10,829 bases of DNA from Thermoplasmatota archaeon (GTDB taxonomy: Archaea; Thermoplasmatota; Penumbrarchaeia; Penumbrarchaeales; Penumbrarchaeaceae). The stretch covers positions 1-10,829 of the forward strand of contig JAUVBH010000029.1 in the NCBI GenBank assembly GCA_030591285.1, read 5' to 3'. The translations under genes were made by a program, and so were the position numbers. This document shows, piece by piece, positions 1-6,131 of the stretch (position 1 is its first letter; each line of letters begins with the position of its first letter). The notes beneath the pieces are model-generated. The model was not told the origin of the DNA. It worked only from the letters and a program-made list of their open reading frames with translations, and ran no database searches.

Positions 1-18
1 CTCAGTCTTGAATAGTTC

Positions 19-52
19 TTCTTCCATTTTACTGCAAATGGATATGGAAGAA
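19..52 (-). terminator. Inverted repeat just after the lipoprotein gene, possible terminator
   Basis: TTCTTCCAT at 19-27 is perfectly complementary to ATGGAAGAA at 44-52, giving a 9-bp stem with a 16-base loop. It begins 5 bases beyond the stop codon of the minus-strand lipoprotein gene, where a transcript-ending structure would be expected. No clear T-run follows on the minus strand, and archaeal termination depends more on T-tracts than on hairpins, so the terminator role is only an inference from position. It could also be an mRNA 3'-end stabilising stem. Confidence 0.3.
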
Positions 53-56
53 ATGA

Positions 57-437
57 TCAAGCAGTGGCAATGATCGTATCCTGATAAACCAGGAGGTCAT
101 CACCAATATCGACAACTCTGACGTCATACGATGTGCCAGGTACTGGATCCCAGGTCGCTGCAGTATCTAAAAAAGTTGCTTCACTCCCAGCACTGAAACT
201 GCTGATAGTTGTGGTCATCCCTATAGATCCATCAACAAGGACCTGGTAATCGGACCAATCTCCAGTCCCTGAGATTACTTCGATCTGAACGGTATCTGCT
301 GTACCGGATATGCTTATATTAAGGTTTAATACCACAGCCCCACCGTTTATCTCGGTACTTCCAAGACATCCAGCAAGTGTTCCAATAATAACGATCGACA
401 GCAATGCCAATGTTCCAAATATCAGTTTGTTCTCCAT
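57..437 (-). CDS. Small lipoprotein with archaeal pilin-like beta domain
   Basis: A 126-residue secreted protein. Residues 5-22 are hydrophobic and lead into a lipobox, TLAGC, with Cys24 as the probable lipidated residue, so the product is likely anchored on the outer face of the membrane. The rest resembles the beta-rich C-terminal part of archaeal type IV pilin-like proteins: a VQIEVISGTGDWSDYQVLVDG-type strand pair, an FSAGSEATF segment, then GTSYDVRVVDIGDDLLVYQDT near the end. The usual pilin N-terminus (class III signal site plus long helix) is absent, so it is probably not a pilus subunit. Start: ATG at 437 is preferred because GAGGTGA (443-449) sits 5 bases upstream; a GTG at 446 lies inside that ribosome-binding site. 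The gene is monocistronic and divergent from the next one. Function is unknown; the lipoprotein call is fairly safe and the pilin-like call is from pattern memory. Confidence 0.72.
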   Translation of the reverse strand: MENKLIFGTLALLSIVIIGTLAGCLGSTEINGGAVVLNLNISISGTADTVQIEVISGTGDWSDYQVLVDGSIGMTTTISSFSAGSEATFLDTAATWDPVPGTSYDVRVVDIGDDLLVYQDTIIATA

Positions 438-442
438 CTCTC

Positions 443-449
443 TCACCTC
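443..449 (-). promoter_or_regulatory. Ribosome binding site deciding the lipoprotein start
   Basis: On the minus strand this reads GAGGTGA, a near-perfect Shine-Dalgarno sequence 5 bases ahead of ATG 437. It overlaps the alternative GTG at 446, which argues against that upstream start. An A/T-rich box on the minus strand at about 478-488 (TTAAATAAT-like) is a plausible TATA element for the same gene. Confidence 0.6.
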
Positions 450-566
450 AAGTAAAGCGTTCCAACAACAGCTTTGTATTATTTAATCTAAACCAGGAAC
501 AGACATTTCAGGGAAAATGAAATACTATCACACACCGATACCATATTGATATTCATGGAAGGGAAC

Positions 567-740
567 ATGGCCTACTATTGTGATCACTGCTACAAAGTGT
601 TGAAAAGCGGAAAAATGGAATTCTCCCCTGAATGCTGTGGGCACGAGATGAAATTCATCTCGGTGACGGAATGCGTCAAGGACCCAGCATGGGCGGAACA
701 TGCAAGGTTCTATGATGATGACGGGCCATGCGATCCCTGA
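567..740 (+). CDS. Desulforedoxin-like small metal-binding protein
   Basis: A 57-residue protein. The pattern C5-x2-C8, then C23-C24-G-H-E-M, matches the desulforedoxin domain (also the N-terminal domain of desulfoferrodoxin), in which four cysteines hold one rubredoxin-type iron. The fold identification rests on this C-x2-C ... CCGxxM spacing. The protein continues past the usual domain end with C36, H45 and a DDDGPCDP tail carrying C55, which may be a second ligand set or a redox pair. A cytoplasmic role in electron transfer or metal binding is inferred; zinc instead of iron is equally possible. Start: ATG 567 follows GGAAGGG at about 557-563. In-frame ATG 555 and TTG 546 are alternatives adding 4 or 7 residues. 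It stands alone, divergent from the lipoprotein and convergent with the toxin gene. Confidence 0.68.
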   Translation: MAYYCDHCYKVLKSGKMEFSPECCGHEMKFISVTECVKDPAWAEHARFYDDDGPCDP

Positions 741-775
741 ATATGATCTCTCAAGGTCCTATCAAAGGCAAATTA

Positions 776-1084
776 TCAAATCAGGAATGAATATCTTCTC
801 TTCCCATGTATGACCCTTCTTATCTCAACGATCTCTCCAAGTATTACATAAAAAACAATACACACCCCCACGACAAGCATCCTGTACCCCATGAGCCGCA
901 ATCTGTCATCCTTGGGAACCACACCCAATTCTGGAAAGTCTTCCAGTTTGGAGATGTCGTTTTCCATCCTATCCAGCAAACTTATTGCTGCGGAATGGTC
1001 ATCTTTCAATATGTAATCGAACATCTCATCAAGATCTCTGACCGCAACGGGAAGATACTCGATCTTAAACCTTGCTTTATTCAT
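776..1084 (-). CDS. ParE/RelE-family toxin
   Basis: A 102-residue protein of the ParE/RelE toxin superfamily. The N-terminal part has the two-helix pattern AVRDLDEMFDYI ... AAISLLDRMENDISKLEDFPELG, followed by the compact beta-sheet half with GYRMLVVGVCIVFYVILGEIVEIRRVIHGKRRY, ending in the RRVIHGKRRY strand typical of these toxins. Family members poison DNA gyrase (ParE) or cleave mRNA on the ribosome (RelE); which applies here cannot be told from sequence, though the helical N-terminus favours the ParE branch. It overlaps the upstream antitoxin gene by 8 bases (1077-1084), the usual coupling of such pairs. A GAGGAAGAGGG stretch about 4 bases upstream of ATG 1084 is a good ribosome-binding site. 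The frame is intact and full length. It is convergent with the desulforedoxin-like gene, with 35 bases between the stops. Confidence 0.87.
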   Translation of the reverse strand: MNKARFKIEYLPVAVRDLDEMFDYILKDDHSAAISLLDRMENDISKLEDFPELGVVPKDDRLRLMGYRMLVVGVCIVFYVILGEIVEIRRVIHGKRRYSFLI

Positions 1085-1343
1085 GGACCCTCTTCCTCAA
1101 CCTACTGAAAACATCATCATGACCGGTCCTCTCCTTCATTTCCTTGGACTGGATCTCGGCTTCACCCAATTTCTTGTATAATTCCATCAAAGCGATCTTC
1201 TCTTCATAGGCCGCAATGCTCATCACAACAAGGTCGCCTCTTCCGTTCTTGGTCAGAAATATGGGCTCACCCGTTTCATGACATAGTTCAGAGATCTCTG
1301 AAAAATGATTCCGCAGGTCTGAGATGGCTTTGATCCGGGTCAT
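1077..1343 (-). CDS. Phd/YefM-family antitoxin
   Basis: An 88-residue antitoxin partner of the downstream ParE-type toxin. The N-terminal half has the Phd/YefM pattern: ISDLRNHFSEISELCHETGEPIFLTKNGRGDLVVMSIAAYEE-like text, in which the strand-helix N-terminus forms the dimeric DNA-binding unit and the fltKnGr-vvms segment is the family's core. The charged C-terminal part (KEMKERTGHDDVFSRLRKRV) is expected to wrap and block the toxin. Members repress their own operon by binding palindromes at the promoter, and a perfect palindrome lies 13 bases upstream. ATG 1343 has no Shine-Dalgarno sequence, and a TATA-like box centred near 1381 would start transcription close to the ATG, so translation is probably from a short or leaderless message. 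Full length; no sign of decay. Confidence 0.88.
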   Translation of the reverse strand: MTRIKAISDLRNHFSEISELCHETGEPIFLTKNGRGDLVVMSIAAYEEKIALMELYKKLGEAEIQSKEMKERTGHDDVFSRLRKRVHE

Positions 1344-1355
1344 ATTATCGCCACA

Positions 1356-1379
1356 ATATTATCACAATAATGATAATAT
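1356..1379 (-). promoter_or_regulatory. Probable operator palindrome of the toxin-antitoxin operon
   Basis: ATATTATCA (1356-1364) and TGATAATAT (1371-1379) form a perfect 9-bp inverted repeat with a 6-base spacer, CAATAA. The site lies between the TATA-like box (1377-1385) and the antitoxin start at 1343, partly overlapping the box, so a bound Phd-family dimer would block promoter access. A related half-element, ATTATCG, occurs closer to the start at about 1344-1350. Confidence 0.7.
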
Positions 1380-1385
1380 ATATTT
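1377..1385 (-). promoter_or_regulatory. TATA-like box of the toxin-antitoxin operon
   Basis: The minus strand reads AAATATATA here, close to the archaeal TATA consensus. Transcription would begin about 25 bases on, near 1355, only about 12 bases ahead of the antitoxin ATG. The same A/T tract reads ATATATAT on the plus strand and could also serve a transcript leaving in the other direction. Confidence 0.5.
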
Positions 1386-1404
1386 ATTGATTATGATACA
1401 TTTC

Positions 1405-1561
1405 AGATTCATTATGGAAGATTTCCAGGTACTACCCTAATCAGTTAGGGGTCGATTAGATATCGAATGGTGACGTAGTATGGTCATAGACGGGAGGAAA
1501 TCCTAAGTATTATCTCACACACCTCTCTCTCTCCTCTTAGATCCCCCACTTCCCCCCGTCT
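1405..1561 (+). ncRNA. Candidate structured RNA: adjacent hairpins and pyrimidine-rich arm
   Basis: This stretch has no credible open frame but many adjacent complementary segments. On the plus strand these are: GGAA/TTCC (1416-1419 with 1423-1426); CCCTAA/TTAGGG (1435-1440 with 1445-1450); TCGAT/ATCGA (1452-1456 with 1462-1466); TGAC/GTCA (1471-1474 with 1483-1486); and a long stem in which 1488-1501 pairs with 1548-1561 at 12 of 14 positions, extended inside by CTAAG/CTTAG (1503-1507 with 1536-1540). The last arm lies in a strongly pyrimidine-rich tract (about 1517-1577), and T-rich sequence follows. A TATA-like tract at 1375-1383 would place a plus-strand start near 1405. The 4-6-bp stems alone would be unremarkable; their back-to-back arrangement plus the long stem is what suggests an RNA. 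No known RNA family was recognised, and the strand is uncertain because the complement folds similarly. Confidence 0.35.
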
Positions 1562-1576
1562 TTCTCTTCATTTTCT

Positions 1577-1605
1577 CAAAGCTTGATCAAAAGCATCAAG
1601 CTTTG
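1577..1605. repeat. Perfect 11-bp stem-loop
   Basis: CAAAGCTTGAT (1577-1587) and ATCAAGCTTTG (1595-1605) are exact reverse complements separated by the 7-base loop CAAAAGC. On the plus strand CCTTTTAAG follows, so it could end the candidate RNA upstream. T-rich sequence also precedes it (1561-1576). It might instead be a protein-binding palindrome in the leader region of the protease gene. No second copy was seen in the window. Confidence 0.5.
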
Positions 1606-1632
1606 CCTTTTAAGAAAGAACAATAATTTGAA

Positions 1633-1640
1633 CATATAAG
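1633..1640 (+). promoter_or_regulatory. Possible TATA-like box ahead of the subtilase gene
   Basis: CATATAAG lies about 120 bases before the protease ATG and would give a 5' leader of about 100 bases. Nothing better was seen in 1606-1762. The call is weak, being based on one A/T-rich octamer. Confidence 0.25.
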
Positions 1641-1747
1641 ATTCAAGAGAAAATGGAAAGATCATTTTTTCTTTTACTGAACTTCCAAAACACTTATGAA
1701 CACACTGACCAATGATAAGTGCAGTACAAACTCTAATAACCTAAAAT

Positions 1748-1753
1748 GGAGGT
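1748..1753 (+). promoter_or_regulatory. Ribosome binding site of the subtilase gene
   Basis: GGAGGT lies 9 bases ahead of ATG 1763 and is complementary to the 3' end of 16S rRNA. It fixes the protease start and argues against the overlapping frame that begins at 1696. Confidence 0.7.
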
Positions 1754-1762
1754 TCGGAAGAT

Positions 1763-3781
1763 ATGAGGCTTCTCAGTGCAGTTCTAGTATTGGTCCTTCT
1801 ATCCATTCCTCTGGCGGCAGCCATCGACATGCCAGACCAGGAAAGATCGGAGTGGAAAGGACTGAAAGATCCCTGGTCATCCCATGTGGAGATCCAGGGA
1901 GAGATCGTTCCCTGGTGGGAAAGAACGACATTTGATCAAAATGGCAATGGGATCTCTGATATCCTGGAACCTTTTGCAGACCTTGAAAAGGGCGACCACA
2001 TTGCCATAGATCTCACCATTTCATATTCCAGGGACTTCGACGACAATGACATCAATGAACTCCAATTGAGAGGGTTCGACGTTGCGGTCCCCCTGGAGAT
2101 GATCGATGCTATAGCCATCAGTCAGGTCCCATCCTACAGGATCCATGAACTGCTGAACCTCAACGGTGTTATCTTTGTCGAACCTCAGGGAAATCCCATT
2201 CTATTCGCTGATATTGCAAATCCAACCGTACAGGCCAAAACATCTGATATGTTCTCCCCATGGACCGCATGGGACCTTGGATACCGTGGAGCCGGTGTAT
2301 CAATAGCTGTTATCGACACCGGGATAGATGATGAGCATCCATCCCTTGATGGCAAGTTCCTTGGTGGTGTCGACATGACAAAGTGGGACCAAAGCTTGTT
2401 CCTGTTCCCTCAGGATGGTTCTTACAATCCAGATGACATTCAGGGGCACGGATCTACTTGCTCGGGTATTGCTACAGGAACTGGAGCTCCTGATGGAGAA
2501 TATCAGGGACCCGCTACGGAAGCTAAACTGGTTGATATTCGAATTGGAACAAAGATCGGGTTTGCACCCGGAGAGTTCTGGGTCGGTGCCCAGAATGATC
2601 CGCACTTGAAGGATGGGACGCTAAGGGGAGTGGAATGGGCGACTGATAATCTCAACACACCATGGGGCAATGGTGGAGGAGATTATTCAGGGATAGATAT
2701 TTACTCTATCTCATGGGGGGTCGACATAGGCCAACCGAGCGATGGAACGGACCAATATTCCAGGCTTCTCGATGCTGCAGCTGATGCAGGAGCGATCGTC
2801 ATCAATGCGGCTGGTAACGCAGGACCCAATAACAACGGGTTCAGCGGATTGTCAGCTTCATCCAAGGCCATAATAGTAGCCTCAACCGTGGATCATGACA
2901 CGATGGAACATGAAGATGATGTCGTTGCCTGGTACTCTTCAAGAGGACCAAGGCATGACAACAATGACGACAATCCATATGATGAACTGAAACCCGATAT
3001 TGCAGCCCCTGGCACCAATATCACACAGCTACAACCTGACACAACTCGCATCATAGGAGACGCTTCGAACAATGGATACGGCAACAGAGGTTCTGGAACA
3101 TCATATGCCACACCATTGGTCGTGGGTGTCATTGCTCTTCTCCTGGAAGCAAATCCAGACCTGGAGGATGAGAATGAGGTTGTCAAAGAGATCCTGATGG
3201 CAACAGCAGACAGGAAGAAAGCACCGATGAGACCCGAGCTTGATCCATTCTGGGAAAAAGATTTCGGATATGGTGTCACTGATGCATATGCAGCCTGCAG
3301 ACTTGCGGAGGAAACAACTGATGTAGGGGCCATAGATCCAAGACTTCAGGCCCATATCACAGGTCTTGAGACACTCAACTCCAACTATACCAAACCCTTC
3401 TACAACTACACTGTTCCAGGTAAATTCACTATCTCAGGACTGGGTTACTCCAAAGGCGGGGCTTATGAGAGAACAGAGATGAAGATCGATGATGGGACAT
3501 GGAAACCAATTGAAGGTCAGTCCAATGATATATTCAATCCATGGTCTGTTGAAATAGATGATCTGGAGATAGGAAACCACACGATATGGGTCAGGTCGAT
3601 CTCAGGAAGTTCCCAATCGCTCCTGAACTGGGTTGAAGTGGTAGTAATAGAAACCCATGGAAAGGAGGGGACATTAGCAGGAGGGAATCTTCTGCTACCT
3701 TTGATAATCTTTGGCATAATAGCAATGATATCAGCAGCTGTTTACATCTACTTCAAGAGAAAGAAAGAGACCAAAGCATGA
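1763..3781 (+). CDS. Membrane-anchored subtilisin-family (S8) serine protease
   Basis: A 672-residue secreted protease with a complete catalytic set. Residues 1-20 are a signal peptide (cleavage likely after PLAAA). Residues about 25-155 form a pro-region of the inhibitory-propeptide type, which contains a 12-residue EF-hand-like calcium loop at 58-69 (D58, N60, N62, G63, D66, E69). The S8 domain spans about 165-515: D185 in IAVIDTG, H229 in QGHGSTCSG, oxyanion N352 in NAAGNAGP and S447 in GSGTSYATP. Residues about 545-630 look like a beta-sandwich (Ig-like) domain, and 643-664 is a transmembrane helix followed by KRKKETK, so the enzyme should face outward with a C-terminal anchor. N-glycosylation sequons (NYT at 541 and 548, NHT at 605) occur in the beta-sandwich. 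Probable role: extracellular protein degradation or surface protein processing. It meets the PhoU gene tail to tail with no gap. Confidence 0.95.
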   Translation: MRLLSAVLVLVLLSIPLAAAIDMPDQERSEWKGLKDPWSSHVEIQGEIVPWWERTTFDQNGNGISDILEPFADLEKGDHIAIDLTISYSRDFDDNDINELQLRGFDVAVPLEMIDAIAISQVPSYRIHELLNLNGVIFVEPQGNPILFADIANPTVQAKTSDMFSPWTAWDLGYRGAGVSIAVIDTGIDDEHPSLDGKFLGGVDMTKWDQSLFLFPQDGSYNPDDIQGHGSTCSGIATGTGAPDGEYQGPATEAKLVDIRIGTKIGFAPGEFWVGAQNDPHLKDGTLRGVEWATDNLNTPWGNGGGDYSGIDIYSISWGVDIGQPSDGTDQYSRLLDAAADAGAIVINAAGNAGPNNNGFSGLSASSKAIIVASTVDHDTMEHEDDVVAWYSSRGPRHDNNDDNPYDELKPDIAAPGTNITQLQPDTTRIIGDASNNGYGNRGSGTSYATPLVVGVIALLLEANPDLEDENEVVKEILMATADRKKAPMRPELDPFWEKDFGYGVTDAYAACRLAEETTDVGAIDPRLQAHITGLETLNSNYTKPFYNYTVPGKFTISGLGYSKGGAYERTEMKIDDGTWKPIEGQSNDIFNPWSVEIDDLEIGNHTIWVRSISGSSQSLLNWVEVVVIETHGKEGTLAGGNLLLPLIIFGIIAMISAAVYIYFKRKKETKA

Positions 3782-4789
3782 TCAGTCCGATCTCATGGGA
3801 GTGAATTTGTTAAGGGTGATCTTTCCGATATCTCCACCATAGGAAGCAATCCGATCAAGAGAATTAATTACGTAGGCCAGCAAGACTGCTTCATCGGCCT
3901 GCAGCTTGAACACTCTCTTGAGCAGAGGCTCCAGTTTCTCCTTCAGTTCTCTGGAGCGGTCAACCACTTTATCTGCCATGACCAGATCATGGGAAAAGAG
4001 CGACCCCATGGAATCGGAGAAGATCTTCTTTGCAACGATCCCTTCCTTCTCCAGAGTATCCAGAATGGATCGGTCCTCCGGATCCTTGATCTTCATAAGA
4101 TATTCCGCCATAGCGACAGCATGGTCTGCCACTCTCTCAACGATCCTTGATGTGAGCATGAAGTCAAGTGAATCCTCCAGTCCGATGTTGGCCTTATCTG
4201 CGATCTTCGGAGATTTATTGAATATATTGTATTCCTTATGGATCAACCAGTTTATACGGTCCACCTCGATATCCCTGATGACTACATCCTCAAGGTGCAT
4301 CGTATCCAGACTTTTCATCCCCTGGATCACATCCTCCACCATATTCTCTGTGATGTAGGCCATCCTCTTCAATCCGGTCTTCACAGAAAAATCAGCTGGG
4401 TCGATGAGGTCCTGAAGTTTGATCAGATCCTTCTTCTCCTCCACTATCTCCACACCCATTACTAATCTGGTGAACTCGCGAACGGTCCTTGCGAGCATAG
4501 GGTCCATTGATCCCTTGGATGTTACAATGATATTGTTGAGACCGGAAACATAGGCACCCACAAGTCTCCTCATCAGGGTGTCCCGGCCCTCGTTGCCTGT
4601 AACCTTGATCTCTCCAACAAGGTGCTCCTTGAAGCTCAGGTCCTTTGGCGACATTATGAGATGCCCATTCTTGCTTTCAAGGATATTCAGGGCAGAGCCA
4701 GATGTTATCCCGTTCTTCTGAGCCCACTTTTTGGGAAGTGAAACTATGAAAGTTGAACCTCCCGATATCTGAACCTTTCTAGTCTCCAT
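3782..4789 (-). CDS. phoU: AbrB-PhoU phosphate uptake regulator
   Basis: A 335-residue archaeal PhoU-type regulator. Residues 1-50 form a SpoVT/AbrB-type swapped-hairpin DNA-binding domain (METRKVQISGGSTFIVSLPKKW, then a basic turn), and two PhoU three-helix bundles follow at about 135-235 and 245-330. The metal-binding helix motifs are visible: ERVADHA at 218-224 (E218, D222), matching the family's ER/EH-x-x-D-H-A, and LDRIASYGGDI at 311-321. In bacteria PhoU moderates phosphate transport and PhoR signalling; the archaeal fusion is thought to act directly on DNA, with the PhoU part as sensor, though no Pst genes are present here. Start: ATG 4789 opens the AbrB domain exactly; an in-frame ATG at 4822 would add an unlikely 11-residue hydrophobic tail. 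The gene may be read from a TATA-like box inside the end of the upstream gene, or from read-through of it. Confidence 0.9.
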   Translation of the reverse strand: METRKVQISGGSTFIVSLPKKWAQKNGITSGSALNILESKNGHLIMSPKDLSFKEHLVGEIKVTGNEGRDTLMRRLVGAYVSGLNNIIVTSKGSMDPMLARTVREFTRLVMGVEIVEEKKDLIKLQDLIDPADFSVKTGLKRMAYITENMVEDVIQGMKSLDTMHLEDVVIRDIEVDRINWLIHKEYNIFNKSPKIADKANIGLEDSLDFMLTSRIVERVADHAVAMAEYLMKIKDPEDRSILDTLEKEGIVAKKIFSDSMGSLFSHDLVMADKVVDRSRELKEKLEPLLKRVFKLQADEAVLLAYVINSLDRIASYGGDIGKITLNKFTPMRSD

Positions 4790-4825
4790 AAAAAGAGCCC
4801 CTACATAGCAGATATAGAACATTTA

Positions 4826-4840
4826 TTAAAAATATATATC
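4826..4840 (-). promoter_or_regulatory. TATA-like box of the PhoU-type gene, overlapping the upstream stop codon
   Basis: On the minus strand the tract reads GATATATATTTTTAA and includes the last codons and stop of the transglutaminase-like gene. A start about 25 bases on, near 4805-4810, leaves a leader of roughly 20 bases before ATG 4789. No Shine-Dalgarno sequence is evident before that ATG. Confidence 0.4.
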
Positions 4841-6052
4841 CACTACGGAGACCTCTTCGGAATCTACAAATTGCCAACTCATTCCGGGTTGTCCGTAAAT
4901 GTAAAGATCGCCCTCTCCTGCGACGGGTTCGACATCCAGAGGGAACCAACCGAAAACCAGCTGTGATTGAGGTTCGATGATCAACCACTTCCCCAGTTTA
5001 TCCTCCATTATCTGAAACGGAATGTTTAGACCGTATCTATCATTAATCGAATCCAGAATTGAATCATCGGTCCCGATATAGACAGCATTGAATGCATGCC
5101 CGCTGGTAATTATAATACGTGCATTTCCACCCATTGCAGTGATCACAGAACCCAGCAGTATGGAGAAATCCTCGCAATCGCCTCCTCCTTCTGCAAGACA
5201 GGTCATCGGGGTTATCCATTCATTCTCTCCGGTATCCGGGTCTGCGATGTAATCCAATGAGTTCCTTACATATTCGTAGGCGTCAACTATCTTCTGGATC
5301 GTGAAGTTGCCATCTCCCAGTGTGCTGTTCTCAACAATGGAATTGATGAGTAGACTGTCTGTTCTTACCAGGTCATTTACCTTGTCAAAATAGTAGGCTG
5401 GGTTGGTTTTGATCTCAAATTCACTTGTGACATTGGTCATTTCATGTATGACCAGCGGATATTCCCAGAAAATGCCCTCTCTTCTATACCACGATCCACC
5501 GCTCTCCACCAAAATATCGAAAAGGATAGTCAATTTCCTATCAACGATATCCGGCAAGGGGTCAGGAATGGGAACAAGAAGATGTCTCATATATTCTTCA
5601 TCTCCAACATCGAGATAGTTCCCTAATTGACCCGTAACCTCTCCACCCCATTCGGGTTGAGCGTAGACCCGTTCAATAAAAAGATCATTCTCACCGGAAT
5701 TCTTGAGAGTTAGATTTAGGACAAGGCCTACACCCTGAACACCATCCAATTTGGCAACATTGTCCGTGTTATTCACCGCAATTACCAAACTCAGTGTGGT
5801 GGATAGACCGGTATTCCATGGTGAAATGAACCTGGGAGGGTCCTCCAGAATGATAGGCCTCTCTTCTGAAAGAGGGACAACGAGGTCATCTTCAGAAAAT
5901 CCTTCCCTCTCGTTGAGACCAACGAGATAATCCATATAGATATAGAGTCCAAGGAGTGAAGCTCCCATGAACATGAGAAGAATGAAGATGGTGACAAAGA
6001 ACCTGACCACCTGGCCAGCACTGAGTCCTCCACGTTTTCCGGACACAAGCAT
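4826..6052 (-). CDS. Membrane-anchored transglutaminase-like protein
   Basis: A 408-residue protein from the ATG at 6052. Residues about 17-44 are a transmembrane helix (FFVTIFILLMFMGASLLGLYI), and the remainder should lie outside the cell. Residues about 75-200 are probably beta-rich (no family recognised), and about 215-370 form a transglutaminase-like (papain-fold) domain: C293 in EGGGDCEDFSILLG is the nucleophile and H319 in TSGHAFNAVYI the second residue. The third position, normally Asp in a W-x-x-x-DP motif, reads Glu360 in KWLIIEPQ. Archaeal members are mostly thought to be peptidases or amide hydrolases; substrate unknown. Start: the frame is open to 6334, but the first 70 residues of that version overlap the divergent gene at 6132. 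ATG 6052 has GAAAGGG about 8 bases upstream and fits a TATA-like box near 6101; ATG 6112 is the alternative (20 residues longer). Confidence 0.82.
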   Translation of the reverse strand: MLVSGKRGGLSAGQVVRFFVTIFILLMFMGASLLGLYIYMDYLVGLNEREGFSEDDLVVPLSEERPIILEDPPRFISPWNTGLSTTLSLVIAVNNTDNVAKLDGVQGVGLVLNLTLKNSGENDLFIERVYAQPEWGGEVTGQLGNYLDVGDEEYMRHLLVPIPDPLPDIVDRKLTILFDILVESGGSWYRREGIFWEYPLVIHEMTNVTSEFEIKTNPAYYFDKVNDLVRTDSLLINSIVENSTLGDGNFTIQKIVDAYEYVRNSLDYIADPDTGENEWITPMTCLAEGGGDCEDFSILLGSVITAMGGNARIIITSGHAFNAVYIGTDDSILDSINDRYGLNIPFQIMEDKLGKWLIIEPQSQLVFGWFPLDVEPVAGEGDLYIYGQPGMSWQFVDSEEVSVVDIYF

Positions 6053-6095
6053 GGATATGACCCTTTCATAAAGAACCTTTTGATAATAGTTGGCA

Positions 6096-6106
6096 AGTTT
6101 AATAAC
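6096..6106. promoter_or_regulatory. Shared A/T box between divergent genes
   Basis: AGTTTAATAAC is the only strong A/T box between the two divergent genes. On the plus strand it is centred about 31 bases before ATG 6132, which has no Shine-Dalgarno sequence, suggesting a leaderless message. On the minus strand (GTTATTAAACT) it would start transcription near 6075, ahead of ATG 6052 with its GAAAGGG. Both readings are inference from spacing. Confidence 0.4.
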
Positions 6107-6131
6107 CACCATACAGGAATAGGCGTCCAGT

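Noticed and set aside
1435..1450. CCCTAA ... TTAGGG, telomere-like repeat units
   Set aside because: Only one copy of each, arranged as a short hairpin, with no tandem array.
1488..1507. GGGAGGAAATCC resembling the conserved CR-I block of RNase P RNA
   Set aside because: The rest of the molecule is missing: no matching distal CR-V block and far too little sequence for an RNase P RNA of about 300 bases.
1696..1935. Open frame overlapping the start of the subtilase gene
   Set aside because: No ribosome-binding site, low-complexity Ser/His-rich product without family resemblance, and it lies in another frame of a clear gene with its own Shine-Dalgarno sequence.
2893..3333. Minus-strand open frame of 146 codons inside the protease gene
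   Set aside because: Ser-rich antisense shadow of the catalytic domain, with no start signal or family resemblance.
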